This document shows positions 1 to 5,469 of a DNA stretch of 7,434 nt, one piece after another (within the stretch, counting starts at the first letter, position 1; the number at the start of each line of letters is the position of its first letter). Source of the DNA: Acidilobaceae archaeon (GTDB taxonomy: Archaea > Thermoproteota > Thermoprotei_A > Sulfolobales > Acidilobaceae); NCBI GenBank assembly GCA_027013765.1, contig JALWGG010000247.1:1-7434 (forward strand). The letters are read 5' to 3'. The translations under genes and the position numbers were made by a program. Below the pieces are notes generated by a model. That model made no database searches. It had not been told where the DNA came from and saw nothing but the letters and a program-made list of their open reading frames with translations.

Positions 1-106
1 CCCTAATACTACACCATATCAAACAACTGCTTAAATCATGGCATAGACTATCTTTGGTTACTATTAAAATTATTAAATAATTGTATCCTTAATTTCCGAA
101 TAGTTC

Positions 107-114
107 TATATATA
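107..114 (+). promoter_or_regulatory. TATA-like box ahead of structured intergenic region
   Basis: TATATATA lies in an AT-rich stretch. An archaeal TATA box places transcription start about 25 bases downstream, which on the plus strand is near 136-140, just before the inverted repeat at 161-218 and the hairpin at 247-271. The element is self-complementary, so it could equally serve the minus strand, where only very short reading frames follow. The surrounding 150 bases are AT-rich, so a chance match is quite possible. Confidence 0.25.
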
Positions 115-160
115 GGTTCCTCCTCCATACTCTTCCGCAATTGCTCCTGATTTACCGTTC

Positions 161-218
161 ACCCGAACCGTGTCTTCATTCATCAAATTGTATCATACTG
201 TGTCAGACACGGTTGGGT
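161..218. repeat. Long inverted repeat, possible RNA stem
   Basis: AACCGTGTC (166-174) is the exact reverse complement of GACACGGTT (206-214). ACCC (161-164) continues the pairing with GGGT (215-218) across one bulged G at 165, giving a 13-bp stem with a 31-base loop. The right arm also takes part in a competing small palindrome, GTGTCAGACAC (200-210), so two alternative folds exist. No protein gene covers it. It may be part of a structured RNA, a mobile-element end or a protein-binding site; its role is unknown. Confidence 0.5.
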
Positions 219-246
219 TCATCACGGCGACGCCCTGACCCCCTCA

Positions 247-290
247 CCACAGCCCCCCTTTAGGGCTGTGGCTCTCGGGAATCGGAGCCA
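247..290 (+). mobile_element. IS200/IS605-like right-end hairpin remnant (candidate)
   Basis: CCACAGCCC (247-255) pairs perfectly with GGGCTGTGG (263-271). The inner part can also fold as CCC-TTTA-GGG, with TTTA as the loop. A GC stem closed by a TTTA loop is typical of the right end of IS200/IS605-family elements, where it overlaps the guide RNA of TnpB. A second stem, TGGCTC/GAGCCA (269-274 with 285-290), follows and shares three bases with the first. No tnpA or tnpB coding sequence is visible to the left, so this would be a solo end or decayed remnant. An unrelated terminator or RNA hairpin is the alternative. The assignment rests on shape only. Confidence 0.35.
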
Positions 291-301
291 ACCAAGATTA
301 C

Positions 302-838
302 TTAGAGCATACTCATGTTTATATTGCCTCTCCTGGAGAGCTCTCTCTGAACTTGTCTAGTAAGCTCTAATAGATCTATACAGTAATTATTACGCTTGTA
401 TAATATAATTCCTTCCTCTAGCTTATCTATTTTCTCTTTGTCTTGAAGTATTACGTTCCATTCTTTAGCGGTGACTCTAAGATTTACCCGTAGCTCATCT
501 ATTCCTGCCTCTATCTCTATAGTACTCTCTACCTTGGGGTGGTCATAGGCCGTTTTTATTATCGCCGGGTTCTCATAGTTGTAATCAGGGAAGATGTCTA
601 TAGGGTCTGCAAGCCTCAATACACGTCCTATAGCCCCATCTCGCTTGCAGAATAACTCCTCGCCGTCTTCATATTCTTTTGGCGCCATATAGAGTTTTCC
701 CGGTATCCCTGCAATGTATAGTGCTTCTAGGATATTACTTTTCCCGGTATTGGGTGGGCCCACTAATATTGTAACGGGCTTTATATCAAGTTGGAGCGAA
801 TCGATGGTTTTATAATTCTCTATAGAGACTTTAATCAA
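302..838 (-). CDS. Truncated SMC/OLD-like P-loop ATPase, N-terminal part only
   Basis: From the preferred start the product is 178 residues. It opens like AAA-type ATPases of the SMC/RecF/OLD group: a short strand (KVSIENYKTI), then Walker A GPPNTGKS at residues 27-34 with the NILEAL helix typical of the group. The rest is charged and may form part of the insert region. No ABC signature, Walker B or C-terminal lobe follows, whereas complete relatives are usually twice this length or more, so the gene is probably truncated. The frame extends upstream to an ATG at 898, but a TTTAAA box sits inside that extension. TTG at 838 has GGGAG 8 bases upstream (847-851) and begins exactly where the domain begins, so I prefer it; GTG at 847 is the alternative. 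Base composition is much more AT-rich than the genes after 1097, suggesting acquired DNA. It ends about 12 bases from the hairpin cluster at 247-290. Function and substrate are unknown. Confidence 0.6.
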   Translation of the reverse strand: MIKVSIENYKTIDSLQLDIKPVTILVGPPNTGKSNILEALYIAGIPGKLYMAPKEYEDGEELFCKRDGAIGRVLRLADPIDIFPDYNYENPAIIKTAYDHPKVESTIEIEAGIDELRVNLRVTAKEWNVILQDKEKIDKLEEGIILYKRNNYCIDLLELTRQVQRELSRRGNINMSML

Positions 839-877
839 TCTACACACTCCCTTTGAAGTTGTTTCAGTCCTGGCGGA

Positions 878-883
878 TTTAAA
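878..883 (-). promoter_or_regulatory. BRE/TATA promoter of the truncated ATPase gene
   Basis: On the minus strand GAAAGCGTTTAAATCC reads as a purine-rich BRE followed by TTTAAA, the classic crenarchaeal arrangement. Start of transcription is expected about 25 bases on, near 854, which leaves a leader of about 15 bases containing GGGAG before the TTG at 838. This argues against the upstream ATG at 898, which would lie before the TATA box. Confidence 0.45.
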
Positions 884-930
884 CGCTTTCCACGGCATAA
901 TGATAAGTTTGGGTTCTAAAAATTCTATTA

Positions 931-974
931 AATTATGTTGTTGGTATATCGCTGAATTATGCTGTTAGATGTAT
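931..974. repeat. Imperfect direct repeat upstream of ABC transporter genes
   Basis: AATTATGTTGTTGGTAT (931-947) recurs as AATTATGCTGTTAGATGTAT (955-974), differing by two substitutions and a 3-base insertion, with start positions 24 bases apart. It is followed by GTATTA-AAC-GTATTA (971-985) and a small perfect hairpin, TGCTC/GAGCA (990-994 with 1001-1005). The 899-1096 gap contains no gene. It holds these repeats, the transporter promoter and a palindrome. The repeats may be regulator sites or chance in AT-rich DNA. Confidence 0.35.
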
Positions 975-1027
975 TAAACGTATTAGGTCTGCTCTCTTAG
1001 GAGCAAGTAGTTATGCTACGGGTAATA

Positions 1028-1062
1028 TTTATTATATTTCGATCTATATACCGTATTACGGT
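1028..1062 (+). promoter_or_regulatory. Promoter with palindromic operator candidate, ABC transporter operon
   Basis: TATA-like sequence occurs twice, TTTATTATATTT (1028-1039) and CTATATA (1044-1050). The second abuts a perfect 13-bp palindrome, ACCGTATTACGGT (1050-1062), with 6-bp arms around one base. The ATPase start at 1097 lies 47-53 bases from the second TATA box, with ribosome-binding site GGGGGAG at 1085-1091. A palindrome touching the TATA box is the usual place for an archaeal repressor site. It resembles the thiamine-locus operators only in its TATACC...GGT ends, and its spacing differs by two bases. Confidence 0.45.
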
Positions 1063-1096
1063 CTCGGAGCCCTATAGAGGCCCTGGGGGAGCCTAG

Positions 1097-1690
1097 ATGA
1101 AGCTTTGTGCCTTAGCCGAGGGTGTGCTTGAGGCTCCTGATGGGAGAAGGCTTCTTGAGCTGGGCATCCGCCTACCATGTGGCGGGGTCGCTGTAATCTA
1201 TGGACCTAACGGCTCTGGTAAGACCCTTCTACTCCGCCGTCTAGCAGGCCTGGGCCCAGGTAGGGTTAGGGGAACCGTGTGGTCGGCCAAGCCTAGATTC
1301 TATGCTCCCCCGGGCGAGATGCACCTTAACGGTGTGCTTGTAGGGGAGTGGTATTGGATGCATGCACAGTCTATCCCCGAGGTTCTGGGTGATAAGCGGG
1401 GTTTCAGCATGGATAGCCTGAGTAGGGGGTGGAGGAGGCTTGCTGGCCTGCTAGCACCCTCCCTGGGTCGGGCGCGTGTAATGCTCCTCGACGAGCCGTT
1501 TACCGGGCTCGACGACGAGCGGGGGCGTATACTGGCAAGGGTTTTAAGCGATGCCGCGGCTCGTGGCAGCCTTACTATAATAGCTGAGCCGGGTGGGGTG
1601 GCTCCCCGGGTTCTGGGGCTGCTAGCTGGTGCTGGAGCCCGTGTTATGGAATGTCCCATCGGGGACGGGGGTGTGGTGAGGTGTCCCTGA
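1097..1690 (+). CDS. Small ABC transporter ATPase with degenerate motifs
   Basis: The 197-residue product is a single nucleotide-binding domain for a membrane exporter or importer, acting at the cytoplasmic face. Walker A GPNGSGKT is at residues 36-43 and Walker B VMLLDEP, followed by a clean D-loop region, is at 128-134. Other motifs are weak: the signature is LSRGW (108-112) instead of LSGGQ, no glutamine is evident where the Q-loop should be (FYAPPGEM), and the switch histidine is replaced by glutamate (IIAEPGG, E164). Start ATG has GGGGGAG 5 bases upstream. Its end overlaps the downstream membrane gene, so the two are almost certainly cotranscribed and translationally coupled. The small size recalls CcmA-like or ABC-2-type ATPases, but that is only a comparison of size and layout. 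Substrate unknown. Confidence 0.8.
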   Translation: MKLCALAEGVLEAPDGRRLLELGIRLPCGGVAVIYGPNGSGKTLLLRRLAGLGPGRVRGTVWSAKPRFYAPPGEMHLNGVLVGEWYWMHAQSIPEVLGDKRGFSMDSLSRGWRRLAGLLAPSLGRARVMLLDEPFTGLDDERGRILARVLSDAAARGSLTIIAEPGGVAPRVLGLLAGAGARVMECPIGDGGVVRCP

Positions 1691-2250
1691 GGCCTGGGAG
1701 GCTTGTGGTTGTTTCGAGTTTAAGGCTTCTCAGGAGCACGAGAATTCATGCAGTAGCTCTTGGTGGAGCCCTCTTTCTAGCTAAGATCGCTGGGATCGGC
1801 GGTAACTGGCTGTTTCCAGCAGTATACTCTGGGTTGGCTGCTGCTATGGCTCTTTATACTGTTGCCTTGAGGAGCAGGGGCTTTCTTGAGTATGCAAGTA
1901 GCTCCTTGTCCTGCCCCCTGACGGTCCTCCTCCTGGCTCTTGGGGCTGGAGTGGCTGCCGCTGTCGTCAGTATTCCTGTATCCCTGATCCTCGGCACCCA
2001 TCCAGGGCCTGTTATAGCGGGAGTAGCGCTCCTCCTGGGGGCCTCATATACGCTGGTCGTGCTGCCTCTAGGGACGATCCTGCCCCTACTCGCAATCCTC
2101 TATATTGTAGGGAGACCGGGCAGCGGGCCTCTACACCTGGTCCTAGCCAGCATCCTCCTAGGCCTGGCCTTAGCTCCTCTATCATGCTTGGCCGGCCCTG
2201 GGGGGCTGGACCTTAGAAGGAGGCTGCATGGTAGGAGACCCAGGGTTTAG
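1681..2250 (+). CDS. ABC transporter membrane subunit, CcmB/ABC-2-like in shape
   Basis: The product has 189 residues from GTG 1681, or 199 from an in-frame ATG at 1651. About six hydrophobic segments are visible. Counted from the 1651 start they are near 33-49, 54-73, 90-114, 119-138, 140-154 and 160-182, followed by an Arg-rich C-terminus (RRRLHGRRPRV). A segment reading RSRGFLEYASSSLSCP between helices 2 and 3 recalls the cytoplasmic loop of ABC-2/CcmB permeases, where an RG..E stretch precedes the next helix. I prefer GTG 1681, which overlaps the ATPase stop by 10 bases and has GGGGG (1667-1671) upstream; the extra residues from 1651 only mirror the ATPase tail in another frame. It should form the channel for the ATPase at 1097-1690. 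Heme or drug export is possible but unproven, and no cytochrome maturation genes are in view. Confidence 0.65.
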   Translation: MSLRPGRLVVVSSLRLLRSTRIHAVALGGALFLAKIAGIGGNWLFPAVYSGLAAAMALYTVALRSRGFLEYASSSLSCPLTVLLLALGAGVAAAVVSIPVSLILGTHPGPVIAGVALLLGASYTLVVLPLGTILPLLAILYIVGRPGSGPLHLVLASILLGLALAPLSCLAGPGGLDLRRRLHGRRPRV

Positions 2251-2318
2251 GAGGGGTTGTGGCTGAGCTGAGTCTTAATCGTTTAGATAGCGGTCCTGCG
2301 GGCCTCCTCCCTAGCAGG

Positions 2319-3167
2319 CTATATGGTGCTATCCTGTTTTCCCTTTTTGGTTGTGTTCTTTAGCAGGCCGTATATTGAGGTCATGACTAGTGCGTTGCCT
2401 AGTGTTATTAGTATGATGCCTGCCTTGAGGCCTGATAGGTCTACCCCTCTAATGGTTGGGATGTTTATGCTTACATACCTTGTATGTGATTCTGGGATTG
2501 GGTATTCTACCTCATACCTGTACTTGCACCTATCCATGGCATCTATCCTAAACACTACATCTCCCCTGCTCATGTTGGAGGATATGTTGATTGCTATTCT
2601 GGATGTGTCTGCTGGTATCTCGATCTCTGGGTTGTCGCCCCTTATTGTGATGGATAGCCTGAATGGCCCGTTGGATTCCTTGTTGACGCGTGCATACCCC
2701 TCCACGGCCCCGCTCGACTCAGCCATTACTGGTGAGATCGTTGGCTGGATTGACGTGTACACCCTCGCGAGCTCTTCGGGGTTGAATACTATACTCGACT
2801 CTATCTTTCTACTCCAGCCAGCCCCCTCTAGAGTTAGTGTTATGTTGAATAGTATGCCATCCCGCGTGTATGCCTCACCCTCTCCCAGGATCGTTAGGTA
2901 CCTATGCACGCTGGTACAGCGCTTATCGGGCCCCTCCAGGGTGAGGACCTCCACAGCAGGCCCCCCATCATGCAACTCTAGCCTGGTATTATTCAGGTGG
3001 ATGGTCCTGAGGCTGGTATAGTTGCCCGGCTCCTTAACCCTGACCTCGCTGACTGGTATTTTCACCTGATATGAATCCACCTCAACGCTTGTGAGTGCTG
3101 CCATGAATCCTCCTGTGATGACGAGTATTATGCCTGCGAGGAATAGTATGCTCCAGCCGGATCCCAT
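2319..3167 (-). CDS. Double-anchored surface protein of unknown function
   Basis: I do not recognise the family. The 282-residue product has an N-terminal hydrophobic helix (about 5-25), a polar, strand-rich domain (about 28-240), a second helix (about 247-269), and a basic tail (KKGK). This predicts a large domain on the outer face held by helices at both ends. The outer domain has several N-glycosylation sequons (N49, N59, N108, N194, N198) and two cysteines (C84, C214) that could pair. ATG at 3167 has GGTGGAG four bases upstream. A weak TATA candidate, CATATTAC on the minus strand near 3210-3217, would give a leader of about 20 bases. It runs towards the ABC transporter pair with a 68-base gap and is divergent from ykoD. 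A partner role for the transporter is possible, but nothing in the sequence proves it. Confidence 0.65.
   Translation of the reverse strand: MGSGWSILFLAGIILVITGGFMAALTSVEVDSYQVKIPVSEVRVKEPGNYTSLRTIHLNNTRLELHDGGPAVEVLTLEGPDKRCTSVHRYLTILGEGEAYTRDGILFNITLTLEGAGWSRKIESSIVFNPEELARVYTSIQPTISPVMAESSGAVEGYARVNKESNGPFRLSITIRGDNPEIEIPADTSRIAINISSNMSRGDVVFRIDAMDRCKYRYEVEYPIPESHTRYVSINIPTIRGVDLSGLKAGIILITLGNALVMTSIYGLLKNTTKKGKQDSTI
2337..2348 (+). terminator. Oligo-T terminator candidate for ABC transporter transcript
   Basis: TTTTCCCTTTTT occurs 87 bases after the membrane subunit stop, followed by further T-rich sequence. Archaeal termination often needs only runs of T on the coding strand. The run lies inside the 3' end of the convergent surface-protein gene, where it encodes a lysine-rich tail on the other strand, so lysine codons alone could explain it. 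Confidence 0.35.
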
Positions 3168-3289
3168 CCGGCTCCACCATGCAGGCTTGAATAATGAGGG
3201 CCCGCTTAGTAATATGGATTAGGCCCTGCAAGCGTTTCCTCCGAGGCTTCTGAGGACCTGGTTTGCCCAGGGTTTCTTCATGTGGGTGG

Positions 3290-3295
3290 TTATAT
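3290..3295 (+). promoter_or_regulatory. TATA box of ykoD
   Basis: TTATAT, in the context GGTTATATCCC, lies 12 bases before the palindrome at 3308-3324 and about 45 bases before the preferred TTG start. Transcription would begin near 3317-3320, inside the palindrome. The ykoE promoter has the same order of elements (TATA, palindrome, start codon), which supports both. The rest of the 3168-3336 gap shows only a weak TATA candidate for the divergent gene and loose GC-rich repeats. Confidence 0.5.
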
Positions 3296-3307
3296 CCCGT
3301 AGCTGTA

Positions 3308-3324
3308 TACCATTCAGAGTGGTA
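3308..3324. promoter_or_regulatory. Palindromic operator upstream of ykoD
   Basis: TACCATTCAGAGTGGTA has 7-base arms around CAG with one mismatch. It matches the perfect palindrome upstream of ykoE at 14 of 17 positions, and the identity extends outward on both sides (TA before, AT after). It overlaps the expected transcription start, so a bound protein would block initiation. A thiamine-pathway repressor is the natural candidate; archaeal ThiR proteins (DNA-binding domain fused to a ThiN-like domain) are known to control such genes. The regulator gene is not in this window. Confidence 0.65.
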
Positions 3325-3336
3325 ATAGGGTTGCTG

Positions 3337-4722
3337 TTGGATGCGTGGATCCGTGAGGCAGGCTATGGGAAAGAGCCTGTATTGAAGAGTGTAGGGCTAC
3401 GGCTTGAGGAGGGAGAGAGGGTACTAGTCGTGGGTGCCAGCGGTAGTGGGAAGACCACCATGATGCTAGCCATTGCCGGGGTGATCGTGAACCTGCTAGG
3501 AGGAGTGACTAGGGGGAGGATCAGTCTTGCTGGTATAGACCCACTAACCCCCACGGGCTTCAGGCAAGTCCCCAGGGTTGCAGGCTTCGTCCTCCAGGAC
3601 CCGGATAAGCAGCTCGCAATGCCCACACCCCTGGACGAGGTTCTCTTCACCCTAGAGAACCTGGGGTGGGGTGAGGAGGAGGCTAGTAGGAGGGCTAGGG
3701 AGGTCCTCGCCAGGTTCGGCCTGGAGGGGGTGGAGCTTGAGTGGGTTGAGAACCTGAGTGGAGGGCAGAAGAGGAGGCTCACACTGGCGGCTTGACTCGC
3801 CCACGAGCCATCGATACTATTCCTGGACGAGCCGACGGCCAGCATAGACCCGTGGGGCCTGGGGGAGGTTAGGAGGTTCATAAGAGGCCTCGACGGGAGT
3901 GGTGTCGTGATCGTGGAGCACAAGGCAAGATACTTCCTAGATATGGTTGACAGGGTGATCGCGTTGAGGAGCGGGAGGATAGCCGGGTCCTGGGGCAGCG
4001 GCGAGCTGGACCATACACTGGAGAGGCTTGAGGAGCTGGGCGCTGATGCCGGGGGATACAGTTATAGGGACCCAAGGAGCGTCCAGGGCGATGTAGTCCT
4101 TGAGGCTACAGACGTCGAGGCCGGGTACCCTGGGAGGGTTGTGGCTAGGCTTGGGGAGCTGACTCTTAGGAGGGGCGAGGTCCTCGCCCTGGTAGGCCCC
4201 AATGGAGGGGGTAAGACGACTCTCCTCAAGACGCTGGCAGGCCTGCAGAAGCCACTGGCAGGCAGTATCAATGGTGGGAGGACCTTCTATATGCCCCAGC
4301 ACCCAGACTATATGTTCCTCTTCAACACGGTCAGGAGGGAGGTAGAGGAGGTTAAGAGGCTCACAGGGGTTGATATAACGATGCTGGGCCCAGCCTTCTC
4401 ATGGATCAATAGCGTCATGGATAGGAGCCCCTACAGGCTGAGCCACGGCCAGAGGAGGTGGCTCGCCCTCGCCATAGCCCTCGCATCCAATGCTGATGTA
4501 TACCTGCTGGACGAGCCGACGACGGGGATCGATGTATCCCTCTACAGGAGCCTGTCCCCGGTATTCGAGGAGTTAAGGAGGCGGGCCGGGGTTGTTGTTG
4601 CAACCCATGATGTGAGAGTTGTGGCCGAGCACGCGGATAGGGTATACATGGTCCTTGATGGCGTGGCTAGGGAGGTTGATAAGAGTGATGCAGTCGGGTG
4701 GCTTGAGAGGGCGTGGAGGTAG
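3337..4722 (+). pseudogene. ykoD: YkoD-like ECF double ATPase with in-frame TGA
   Basis: This encodes the energising subunit of a YkoEDC-type ECF transporter, two ABC ATPase domains in one chain. The frame is 462 codons including the final stop and an internal one; B. subtilis YkoD is about 490 residues. Domain 1 has Walker A GASGSGKT (33-40), Q-loop FVLQDPDKQ (Q87), signature LSGGQ (140-144), Walker B ILFLDEP (160-166) and switch VEH (H195). Domain 2 has Walker A GPNGGGKT (287-294), signature LSHGQ (368-372), Walker B VYLLDEP (D392, E393) and switch ATH (H424). Codon 153 is TGA (3793-3795), splitting domain 1 between signature and Walker B; coding resumes at once with LAHEPSILFLDEP. All motifs are intact on both sides, so decay, if real, is recent. 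The next in-frame start is GTG 3907, which would yield only domain 2 plus the end of domain 1. TTG 3337 is preferred (TTG 3331 also possible), because ATG 3280 lies upstream of the TATA box. It overlaps ykoC. Confidence 0.8.
3793..3795 (+). other. In-frame TGA interrupting ykoD
   Basis: The context is ...RRLTLAA-stop-LAHEPSILFLDEP, a helix where homologues carry a small residue such as Ala, Ser, Val or Cys. One base change from TCA (Ser), TGC/TGT (Cys) or GGA (Gly) would produce it. TGA serves as the normal stop of the ATPase gene at 1688-1690, and crenarchaea are not known to insert selenocysteine, so recoding is unlikely but not excluded. Confidence 0.85.
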
Positions 4723-5422
4723 CTTCAGCATCCCCGCGGTGTTTGTATACGCGATCTGGATCACCGTGCTCGGCGTTGCTACCGGGGATCCGGGGAAGCT
4801 GGCAGTGACTGCACTCCTCACAGGGCTGCCCGGCCTGTTGCTAGGGTATAGGAGGTTCAAGCTACTAGTAATCCTTATAGTATTCAGCCTGGTGGGCACC
4901 TTCATAAACATGCTCCTACTCTACAATACGGGTGACGTGGTTGCAAGCATAGGCCCTATAGTAGTCAGGGAGGAGGCTTGGAGGAGGACCTTAAGCCTGG
5001 ACCTGAGGATCGTGACCCTAGCCGGGGCCGGGCTACTGGTCTCGGCAAACATAAGCCCAAGGGACGCTGTAAGGTCCCTGGAGTCGGAGCTGGGCCTCCC
5101 ACGGGGCCTGGCATTCTCCCTGGCATTCGCCCTTAGGATGCTCCCACTAGTCTATAAGGACCTCCAGGAGGTCCTGGGGGTTAGGAGGATGAGGGGGTAT
5201 AGGAGGATCCCCCTGACCCCCGGGGACTATAGGTCCCTCCTGATGCCGCTGCTCAGCATATCCATAGAGAGGGGGTTGTGGGTTGGGATCGCTGCCGAGC
5301 TCAGGGGCTTATCCATAAGGCCTAGGCGCCGGGTTAGGCCTAGATTCAAGCCCATGGACCTGCTCCTCATAGCCCTGGGTGTTGTGCAGAGCCTTGTGGT
5401 TGCCAGCCTTGTGGGGGTGTAA
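4688..5422 (+). CDS. ykoC: ECF transporter T component, YkoC-like
   Basis: The 244-residue membrane protein couples the YkoD ATPases to the YkoE substrate-binding subunit. Hydrophobic segments lie near 14-30, 36-53, 58-78, 106-121, 184-203 (weak) and 223-243. Between them is a long cytoplasmic helical region containing LAFALRMLP (145-153) and the paired Arg-containing coupling motifs typical of T components: VRRMRG (165-170) and AELRG (203-207), corresponding to the Ala-Arg-Gly motifs that dock on the ATPases. ATG 4688 lies inside the end of ykoD (35-base overlap), with GGAGG about a dozen bases upstream; TTG 4703 is an alternative start. The overlap implies coupled translation with ykoD domain 2, so a stop early in ykoD may also lower ykoC expression. 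Highly basic stretches (RPRRRVRPR, 211-219) fit the positive-inside rule. Confidence 0.85.
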   Translation: MQSGGLRGRGGSFSIPAVFVYAIWITVLGVATGDPGKLAVTALLTGLPGLLLGYRRFKLLVILIVFSLVGTFINMLLLYNTGDVVASIGPIVVREEAWRRTLSLDLRIVTLAGAGLLVSANISPRDAVRSLESELGLPRGLAFSLAFALRMLPLVYKDLQEVLGVRRMRGYRRIPLTPGDYRSLLMPLLSISIERGLWVGIAAELRGLSIRPRRRVRPRFKPMDLLLIALGVVQSLVVASLVGV

Positions 5423-5425
5423 GCA

Positions 5426-5431
5426 TTATAA
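5426..5431 (+). promoter_or_regulatory. TATA box of ykoE
   Basis: TTATAA lies just after the ykoC stop codon. It precedes the 5440-5456 palindrome by 8 bases and the ykoE start by about 40, so transcription would begin near 5453-5456. This gives ykoE its own promoter in addition to any readthrough from ykoDC. Confidence 0.5.
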
Positions 5432-5439
5432 CCCTCATA

Positions 5440-5456
5440 TACCACTGCTAGTGGTA
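5440..5456. promoter_or_regulatory. Palindromic operator upstream of ykoE
   Basis: TACCACTGCTAGTGGTA is a perfect inverted repeat, 7-base arms around GCT. It is the partner of the site at 3308-3324 and sits at nearly the same distance from the start codon: 30 bases from palindrome start to GTG here, 29 to TTG 3337 there. Conserved position in two promoters of one transporter supports a common regulator, presumably responding to thiamine or a thiamine phosphate (inference). Confidence 0.7.
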
Positions 5457-5469
5457 ATGGTGGCTGGGC

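Noticed and set aside
49..128. Short minus-strand reading frames (26 codons from ATG at 128, and a GTG frame ending in GGGTYI)
   Set aside because: They are very short, overlap in different frames, resemble no family and are followed by AT-rich sequence with frequent stops.
840..875. CRISPR-like motif near GTTTCAG at 861
   Set aside because: There is a single occurrence with no repeat-spacer periodicity anywhere in the window.
2323..3021. Long plus-strand frame of 232 codons opposite the surface-protein gene
   Set aside because: It is an antisense shadow: the minus frame has a start with a ribosome-binding site, terminal membrane helices and a sensible composition, while this frame is Ser/Leu/Pro-rich without domain structure.
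3180..3233. Nested inverted repeats TGCAGG...CCTGCA and AGGGCC...GGCCCT between the surface-protein gene and ykoD
   Set aside because: The arms are 6 bases, the loops are long and the pairings compete; it is no better than chance in GC-rich DNA.
3793..3795. Selenocysteine or programmed recoding at the ykoD TGA
   Set aside because: Crenarchaea are not known to encode selenocysteine, the position is a non-catalytic helix residue, and no obvious stem-loop was noticed immediately after it.
5423..5469. TPP riboswitch ahead of ykoE
   Set aside because: The gap is only 47 bases, too short for a TPP riboswitch, and it is filled by a TATA box and palindrome. No TPP-aptamer-like sequence was seen before ykoD either.
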